DNA of 64,000 nt. Source: RGIG3009 sp045596745. Lineage in GTDB: Bacteria; Bacillota; Clostridia; Oscillospirales; Acutalibacteraceae. Positions 59,601 through 64,000 of this stretch are shown here, one piece after another. Location of the stretch: positions 1-64,000 of the forward strand of contig JAZODA010000004.1 of NCBI GenBank assembly GCA_045596745.1. The letters run 5' to 3'. Every line of letters starts with the position of its first letter. The stretch's first letter is position 1. The position numbers were made by a program, and so were the translations under genes. The notes under the pieces were generated by a model, which worked only from the letters and a program-made list of their open reading frames with translations, was not told the origin of the DNA and made no database searches.

Positions 59601-60248
59601 CAGATACTTCTTCGCCTTTTCCGACTGCGTTTTCAGCGGTCCGACGCGCTCTTCGAGTTCCTGCAGAATATCCCGCAGACGCAGCAGGTTCTCCTCCGCG
59701 GAACGCAGACGGCGCTCCGCTTCGTTTTTGCGGTAGCGGTATTTGGCAATGCCCGCCGCCTCTTCAAAAATCTCGCGGCGTTCGTCGGAGCGGGATGCCA
59801 CGATATCATCAATACGACCCTGACCGATGATGGAATAGCCATCACGACCCAAGCCGGTATCCATAAACAACAACTGAACGTCTTTCAGACGCACCGTGGC
59901 GTTGTTCAGCAAATACTCACTTTCGCCCGAACGATAATAACGGCGGGTGACCTTGACGTCGTCTGCATCAAAATCCAACACGCGGCCGCGGTTGTTGATA
60001 ATCAGCGACACCTCGGCAAACCCCACAGCCTTGCGCTGCGAAGTGCCGTTAAAAATGACGTCCTCCATCTTGGAGCCGCGCAGCGTTTTGCTGGACTGTT
60101 CGCCCAGCACCCAGCGCACCGCGTCACTGATATTGGATTTACCACTGCCGTTGGGACCCACCACCGCGGTGATGCCACTGCCGAACGACAGCGTGGTCTT
60201 ATCGGGAAAGGACTTAAAGCCCTGGATTTCCAAAGACTTAAGAATCAT
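56667..60248 (-). CDS. smc: Chromosome segregation ATPase SMC
   Basis: A 1193-residue condensin subunit. N-terminal Walker A GPNGSGKSN, long coiled coil (about 170-500), hinge (about 510-670, with RGPVSRLIHTDGDYALAIE and GRATFLPI), second coiled coil (about 680-1000), then signature LSGGEKALVATALL and Walker B FCMLDEVEAALDD at the C-terminus. Size and order match bacterial SMC, which forms rings with ScpA/ScpB. Starts 36 bases after rnc. A full-length open frame on the opposite strand is a codon-bias shadow. Confidence 0.98.
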   Translation of the reverse strand: MILKSLEIQGFKSFPDKTTLSFGSGITAVVGPNGSGKSNISDAVRWVLGEQSSKTLRGSKMEDVIFNGTSQRKAVGFAEVSLIINNRGRVLDFDADDVKVTRRYYRSGESEYLLNNATVRLKDVQLLFMDTGLGRDGYSIIGQGRIDDIVASRSDERREIFEEAAGIAKYRYRKNEAERRLRSAEENLLRLRDILQELEERVGPLKTQSEKAKKYLEYAQEKKGLEIGVWLKTIDRSREMLRELDSRLELARTQYDTAGEAMDETERELEALVESARSLEAELETIRTEIARLEEEAVRCDGNADLVRNDREHNEENIARICGDCEQAELGHQQLEETVAEREAEIAAKQEQIAEAERQQVALAEEWEALLQSNEQVSGRIEELNRQAADFAAQLSDIRVRSVTGESSLSEITLRVSQLTASLAGQTEQREALRAEVEALRADAERQAEIIAQLQNAARGYEMRLTSRTARLETARQEADRLTLDVEEKQRRIHLLEEMERNLEGFSHSVRIVAKQAQRGELRGVRGPVSRLIHTDGDYALAIETALGGAAQHIIVDREEDAKRGIAYLKDSKNGRATFLPIASIRGNVLKEKGLEDEPGFVGIASELVKTEKEYQEIADYLLGRVAVAEDLDYAVVIARKYGYKFRVVTLDGQVVNAGGSLSGGSHVKEAGLLSRRSEIEKLEVQRKKLEEKEAQAREALKGLQQEVSAVQAELSGIQAELTTAQEDNIRLEGEQTRVQGLLDACAATVEAESREIAELNARAEECRRSMADAEQQTAAVTQQKEALEQELATLDGGRQQLAAEREQLAERMSEQKLAVVGFNKEIEGIRTAIAELRSRQADQDGARLQMQETIAALRVRSEELTAQEALLREQAEHLRTQARESENRVQELQQKRLADEARQTNLRQQNRGKLEERELLGREVARLEEKCAAAQKETDDILNRLYEEYELTRSEAEQQAAVIEDMGLATHRLTELKNKIRALGSVNVEAIEEYREVSERYEFLSTQVQDVEVSREELLKLIGDLTSQMKDMFMDRFRQINMQFGEVFRDLFGGGKAELVLTDPEDILNSGIEMHAQPPGKVILNMDALSGGEKALVATALLFAILKVTPSPFCMLDEVEAALDDVNVDRYAQYLRRMCDKTQFIVITHRRGTMEEADVLYGVTMQEQGISKLLELRASEVEAKLGITGNNP

Positions 60249-60284
60249 CTCTTCACGTCTCCTGTCTGACGGTATGCGACGGAC

Positions 60285-60974
60285 TTATCCGTCATAGCCC
60301 ATCAGCCGCAGCGCTTCGCGCGCCGCCTGCTGTTCGGCCTCTTTCTTACTGCGACCCCGACCGGTGCCAATCACATTGGAGTTGAGGTGTACCTCCACCG
60401 TGAACTGCTTGTTGTGGTCAGGTCCCGATTCGCCTGTCAATCGATAGGACAGTTGCTCTTCGGGGTTTTGCTGCACGATTTCCTGCAGCGTGGTTTTGTA
60501 ATCCTTGAACCGCGGCTGCCGCTGGTGCGACAGCTCCTCGGTAATGTACGGCAGGATGAACGCCTCCGCCGGTTTCAGTCCGCCGTCCAGATAGATGGCG
60601 GCAATGACCGCTTCAAACGCATCCGCCAGAATCGACGGACGGTCGGCGCCGCCACCGCGCAACTCACCGCGTCCGAGCAGCAAGAACTCACCAAGCCCCA
60701 ATTTGCGGGCATAGGCGCTGAGCGCCTTTTCACACACGAGCGATGCGCGCAGACGGGTAAGCTCACCCTCCTGCCCCTCGTCGTTGGAAAACAGATACCC
60801 GGCAGTCACAAAGCCGAGAACCGAGTCACCCAGAAACTCCAACCGCTCGTTGCTCTGCAAGCCACGGTTGCCTTCATTGGCGTAGGAAGAATGCGTCAAC
60901 GCTTTTTCCAGCAGCTTCGGATTGCGAAACGTATATCCGATACGCTGCATCAGCGCCTGCGTATTCTCTTTCAT
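60285..60974 (-). CDS. rnc: Ribonuclease III
   Basis: A 229-residue double-strand-specific RNase. RNase III signature NERLEFLGDSVLG at about 38-50, the second catalytic cluster with DAFEAVIAAIYLDGG, and a C-terminal double-stranded RNA-binding domain (about 158-226, DYKTTLQEIVQ to KKEAEQQAAREALR). ATG 60974 is 5 bases after the stop of the ACP-like gene and follows GGGGTGATAAGG. Conserved rnc-smc-ftsY order. Confidence 0.97.
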   Translation of the reverse strand: MKENTQALMQRIGYTFRNPKLLEKALTHSSYANEGNRGLQSNERLEFLGDSVLGFVTAGYLFSNDEGQEGELTRLRASLVCEKALSAYARKLGLGEFLLLGRGELRGGGADRPSILADAFEAVIAAIYLDGGLKPAEAFILPYITEELSHQRQPRFKDYKTTLQEIVQQNPEEQLSYRLTGESGPDHNKQFTVEVHLNSNVIGTGRGRSKKEAEQQAAREALRLMGYDG

Positions 60975-60979
60975 CCTTA

Positions 60980-61207
60980 TCACCCCATTTGATCTTCGAT
61001 AAACCCTACCAGATCCTCCACCGTTTCAAGCAACGGCCATTCATCCGGCAACGCCGCGGGAATATACATTTCCCACAGCAACATAGCGAGATCGTAGCGT
61101 TCGTCATCGGTAATGTTCAAATCGTCCAACGACGCCGCCATCGTAATCTCTTCGGGATCACAGCCGAAACGGTCAGTCAGCAGATGTGTCAGTTGCTGCA
61201 GTACCAT
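60980..61207 (-). CDS. ACP-like protein lacking the phosphopantetheine serine
   Basis: A 75-residue protein in the place where acpP normally sits (plsX-acpP-rnc). It aligns without gaps to acyl carrier protein: DPEEITMAASLDDL matches the region before the DSL motif and ETVEDLVGFIED matches the C-terminal helix, but D-S-L is replaced by T33-D34-D35, so Asp34 stands where the 4'-phosphopantetheine serine should be. It cannot carry acyl groups in the usual way. The start at 61207 overlaps plsX by 35 bases. It may have become a regulatory or structural partner of PlsX or another ACP-binding enzyme; a functional ACP must be encoded elsewhere. Confidence 0.75.
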   Translation of the reverse strand: MVLQQLTHLLTDRFGCDPEEITMAASLDDLNITDDERYDLAMLLWEMYIPAALPDEWPLLETVEDLVGFIEDQMG

Positions 61208-62216
61208 CCGCAGTGGTCTCCCCTTTCTGTAACTGAGCGCTGATTTTCTCAATCACGCCCGCCTGTGCAAACTCCGCCGCCACACGAACGGCATTCTGAA
61301 TCGCCAGTGCCTTGGAGTTGCCGTGTGCCTTGATAATCGGCTTCGCCACGCCAAGCAACGGCGCGCCGCCGTATTCCGCGGTAGACATTTTCTTTTTCAG
61401 TCCGTTAAGGTACGGCTTAACCATCAGTCCGCTCAACTTGGTAATCAAGTTGGTGTGGAACAGCTGCTTGATAAAGCCAAGCACCATATTGACAGAACCC
61501 TCGATGCTCTTCAGAAGCACGTTGCCGGAGAAGCCATCCGCCACAACGACATCGGCCACACCACCGGGTACATCACGCGCTTCCACGTTGCCGACGAAAT
61601 TCAGGCCGCTGCCTTTGAGCAGCGCGTATGTCTCGTGCTGCAATTCGCCGCCCTTATGTTCCTCCGTACCGACGTTCAAAAGACCCACCGTTGCCGGTTC
61701 GCCGTTATTGAACAGCTCGGTCATATACAGGCTACCCATCTGCGCAAACTGCAACAGCATTTCGGGGCGGCAATCGGCGTTCGCACCGGAATCCAGCAGC
61801 ATATACGGTTTCTCACGGCTGCCTGCCGGCATAATCGCCGCCAACGCCGCACGGGAGATGCCCTTGATACGCTTGACGATGAACGTACCGCCCATCAGCA
61901 GCGCACCGGTGCTTCCCGCCGACACAAACGCATCGCCGCCGCCTTCGGCAAGCAGTCGCAGACCGACCGCCATCGAGCATTCTTTATGCTCGCGCAGGAT
62001 GGTTTTCGGGATGTCGTTCATACCGATTACGTCGGTCGTGTGGACAATCTCCACACCGTCCAGCGAGAGGTTTTCCTCTGCCGCAATGCGGCGGATTTCT
62101 TCCTCGTTACCGGTCAGCACAATTTCCACGCCATACGCATCGCGTGCCTGTACCGCACCTTTAACAATCTCCAACGGGGCGTTGTCGCCACCGTAAGCAT
62201 CTACGATTACTCGCAT
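61173..62216 (-). CDS. plsX: Phosphate acyltransferase PlsX
   Basis: A 347-residue peripheral membrane enzyme that makes acyl-phosphate from acyl-ACP for phospholipid synthesis. N-terminal IVDAYGGDNAPLEIVKGAV, then SAGSTGALLMGGTFIV and the GNVEARDVPGG segment are typical PlsX blocks. AAGGAGG precedes ATG 62216, which overlaps the trmFO stop by 10 bases. Its C-terminal end runs into the start of the ACP-like gene. The tail after about 320 (QLQKGETTADGTAATDT) is low in complexity. Confidence 0.96.
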   Translation of the reverse strand: MRVIVDAYGGDNAPLEIVKGAVQARDAYGVEIVLTGNEEEIRRIAAEENLSLDGVEIVHTTDVIGMNDIPKTILREHKECSMAVGLRLLAEGGGDAFVSAGSTGALLMGGTFIVKRIKGISRAALAAIMPAGSREKPYMLLDSGANADCRPEMLLQFAQMGSLYMTELFNNGEPATVGLLNVGTEEHKGGELQHETYALLKGSGLNFVGNVEARDVPGGVADVVVADGFSGNVLLKSIEGSVNMVLGFIKQLFHTNLITKLSGLMVKPYLNGLKKKMSTAEYGGAPLLGVAKPIIKAHGNSKALAIQNAVRVAAEFAQAGVIEKISAQLQKGETTADGTAATDTSAD

Positions 62217-63520
62217 ACTAAAACCTCCTTCAGCTTGTTCAGCGCCCGCTGTGCCAGAGCCGCATATCGTTCCCGCTTGTCCCGAATGTGCTCGGCAAGC
62301 GGCGGAAGTACTCCGAAATTCGCGCCCATCGGCTGAAAATCTTTCACCGAATCATCGACAACGTGCGCCGACAAAGCGCCCATCATCGTTTCCGGAGGCA
62401 AAATCAGCGGTGCCTCTCCGCGCAGTGCGCGCACGGCGTTTTTACCCGCCAACATACCCGAAGCCGCCGATTCCATATACCCTTCCACGCCGGTCATCTG
62501 TCCCGCGAAGAACAGGTGCGGCATCGCCTTGCAACGAAAATCCTGCGTCAACAGGCGGGGAGAATCCAAAAACGTGTTACGGTGCATCACACCGTAGCGC
62601 ATAAACTCCGCGTTCGCCAGACCGGGAATCATAGAAAATACCCGTTTTTGCTCGGCAAACTTCAAGTTGGTCTGGAATCCCACCAGATTGTACAGCGTGC
62701 CTGCCGCATTCTCGGTCCGCAGCTGAAGCACTGCCCACGGGCGATGACCCGTACGAGGATCGCGCAGGCCCACAGGCTTCATCGGACCGAAACGAATCGC
62801 ATCCGTTCCGCGTTTGGCAAGCACTTCAATCGGCATACATCCCTCGTAAACCTTCGGCTTATCAAACGCGTGCAGCTGCGCCAGTTCCGCATTCACCAGT
62901 GCTTCATGAAACGCTTCGTACTCTGCCTTGTTCATCGGGCAGTTGATGTAATCGCCGTCGCCGCTCTCTTCACGGTCGTATCGGGATGCGCGGAAGGCAA
63001 TCGACATATCCACGCTTTCCGCCGTTACAATCGGTGCAGCGGCATCGTAAAAACTCAATCCGTCACCGAACGCGGCGGCAATATCCGCCGCCAATGCGTC
63101 CGATGTCAGCGGCCCGGTGGCAACCACCGTGAGTCCCTCGGTCGGCAACTGTGTCACCTCGCGGCATTCCACCGTAATCAGCGGATGCTGCGTGATGCGA
63201 CGCGTCACCTCTGCGGAAAAACGGTCACGGTCTACCGCCAGAGCACCGCCTGCCGGCACAGCGCAGTTTCGCGCTACCGCCACACACAGCGAACCCAGAC
63301 GTGCCATTTCCTCTTTCAGCAACCCTGCCGCACTTTCCAGACGCGCCGCTTTCAGCGAGTTGGAACACACCAGTTCGGCAAACAATGGTTCTTTGTGCGC
63401 CGGGGTGTATTTTTGCGGTTTCATTTCCACCAGTGTGACCGGTACGCCTGCTTCGGCAATCGCCCACGCCGCTTCACAACCTGCCAGGCCGCCGCCCAGC
63501 ACGGTGATGTGCTCACTCAT
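62207..63520 (-). CDS. trmFO: Folate-dependent tRNA m5U54 methyltransferase TrmFO
   Basis: A 437-residue FAD- and methylenetetrahydrofolate-dependent enzyme forming m5U54 in the T-loop of tRNAs. FAD-binding GGGLAGCEAAWAIAEAG at the N-terminus, AELVCSNSLKA, NCPMNKAEYEAF, GCMPIEVLAKRG, and AGQMTGVEGYMESAASG. Typical of Firmicutes, which use TrmFO in place of TrmA. ATG 63520 overlaps the topA stop by 8 bases. Confidence 0.97.
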   Translation of the reverse strand: MSEHITVLGGGLAGCEAAWAIAEAGVPVTLVEMKPQKYTPAHKEPLFAELVCSNSLKAARLESAAGLLKEEMARLGSLCVAVARNCAVPAGGALAVDRDRFSAEVTRRITQHPLITVECREVTQLPTEGLTVVATGPLTSDALAADIAAAFGDGLSFYDAAAPIVTAESVDMSIAFRASRYDREESGDGDYINCPMNKAEYEAFHEALVNAELAQLHAFDKPKVYEGCMPIEVLAKRGTDAIRFGPMKPVGLRDPRTGHRPWAVLQLRTENAAGTLYNLVGFQTNLKFAEQKRVFSMIPGLANAEFMRYGVMHRNTFLDSPRLLTQDFRCKAMPHLFFAGQMTGVEGYMESAASGMLAGKNAVRALRGEAPLILPPETMMGALSAHVVDDSVKDFQPMGANFGVLPPLAEHIRDKRERYAALAQRALNKLKEVLVCE

Positions 63521-64000
63521 CGTTCTTCTCCCGAGCGGCTTCGTAGCTGCAGCCCTCCGTCAAGCACTCCACACCGGCGCCGCGTCCTTTTTTGCGGAAC
63601 AGCGTTTTACCGCAGTTCGGGCAGGTCTTCGCCGTCGGCTCGCTCCACGTCACGAAATCGCACTTCGGATATGCTTCGCAGCCATAGAACACGCGGCCGC
63701 GCTTGGATTTCTTCGCCACAATCGCACTGCCGCACTTGGGGCAGACACCCGCCGTTTTGTTAACCAGCGGCTTGGTGTTTTTACAATCGGGATAGCCGGG
63801 GCACGCCAAGAATTTGCCAAAGCGACCGCTCTTGACCACCATACGGCGTCCGCACTTGTCGCACAGCTCTTCGCTTTCTTCCTCCGGCACCTGAATGCGT
63901 TCGCCCGAGAGCGACCGCTCGGCACTGGCCAGCGTCTTTTCAAAACCCTCGTAGAACGTGTGCAGCATCTGCACCCAATCACAGTCGCCCGATTCCACTT
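63513..64000 (-). CDS. topA: DNA topoisomerase I, C-terminal part (5' end outside window)
   Basis: The visible 161 residues are the C-terminal end of a type IA topoisomerase: a helical stretch (VQMLHTFYEGFEKTL) followed by three four-cysteine zinc ribbons (CDKCGRRMVVKSGRFGKFLAC, CPKCGSAI..FYGCEAYPKC, CPNCGKTL..ECLTEGC) that bind single-stranded DNA. The upstream catalytic domain lies outside the window. Followed by trmFO with overlapping stop/start, the common clostridial order. Confidence 0.93.
   Translation of the reverse strand, partial: VESGDCDWVQMLHTFYEGFEKTLASAERSLSGERIQVPEEESEELCDKCGRRMVVKSGRFGKFLACPGYPDCKNTKPLVNKTAGVCPKCGSAIVAKKSKRGRVFYGCEAYPKCDFVTWSEPTAKTCPNCGKTLFRKKGRGAGVECLTEGCSYEAAREKNDE

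Overview
The window looks like a chromosomal segment of a Gram-positive, anaerobic-type gut or fibre-degrading bacterium, most likely a Clostridia/Oscillospirales (Ruminococcaceae-like) member. This is inferred, not proven. The signs are strong AGGAGG-type ribosome binding sites, TTGACA/TATAAT promoters, a type I glutamine synthetase, an FMN riboswitch in front of an ECF riboflavin transporter subunit, the block topA-trmFO-plsX-acp-rnc-smc-ftsY, poly-threonine linkers on surface proteins and many carbohydrate-active genes. No insertion sequence, prophage, CRISPR array, tRNA or rRNA was seen.

Layout. 1-7.5 kb is mostly housekeeping: a PHP phosphoesterase, mgtE behind a translated leader that looks like a Mg2+ attenuator, ribU behind an FMN riboswitch, glnA, a cytidylate-kinase-like gene and mtaB. 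7.5-27 kb is a glycan island: an AraC regulator divergent from a GH2 beta-galactosidase, two exported GH16-type proteins (one membrane-anchored, one lipoprotein), mntP, two further AraC regulators, a three-gene unit (ASRT-domain protein, creatinase-like M24 protein, TIM-barrel glycosidase-like protein), a serine hydrolase, and five consecutive cytoplasmic GH16-type paralogs carrying an E-P-D-W-(M/L)-E catalytic motif. 27-28.3 kb holds a SHOCT membrane protein divergent from a small XRE regulator.

28.3-33.7 kb is the division operon: a PucR/CdaR-type regulator, ftsE, ftsX, a coiled-coil M23 peptidase and an S41 protein whose catalytic serine position is glycine. 33.8-41.7 kb is a second sugar island: two tandem CE15-like esterases, a GH39-like xylosidase, a DUF4838 protein, an MFS carrier and a LacI regulator. 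41.7-49.5 kb has an MsmK-type ATPase, an RsuA pseudouridine synthase, a DUF4830 protein, a metal-dependent M24 aminopeptidase, an endonuclease-IV-fold protein, a YqeG phosphatase, rpsU and a six-hairpin glycosidase-like protein.

49.6-64 kb is one long minus-strand run of tightly packed or overlapping genes: topA (partial), trmFO, plsX, a serine-less ACP-like gene, rnc, smc, ftsY, rdgB, yhbY, a nadD-yqeK fusion, an LCP protein, rsfS and leuS.

How it fits together: most degradative enzymes here have no signal peptide. The inferred model is import of oligosaccharides (MFS carrier, MsmK-energised ABC systems encoded elsewhere) followed by cytoplasmic hydrolysis and de-esterification, each small gene set having its own AraC or LacI regulator. 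The observations most worth testing are the mgtE leader, the cytoplasmic GH16 array, the ASRT/creatinase-like unit, the serine-less ACP beside plsX, and the S41 pseudo-protease in the FtsEX operon.
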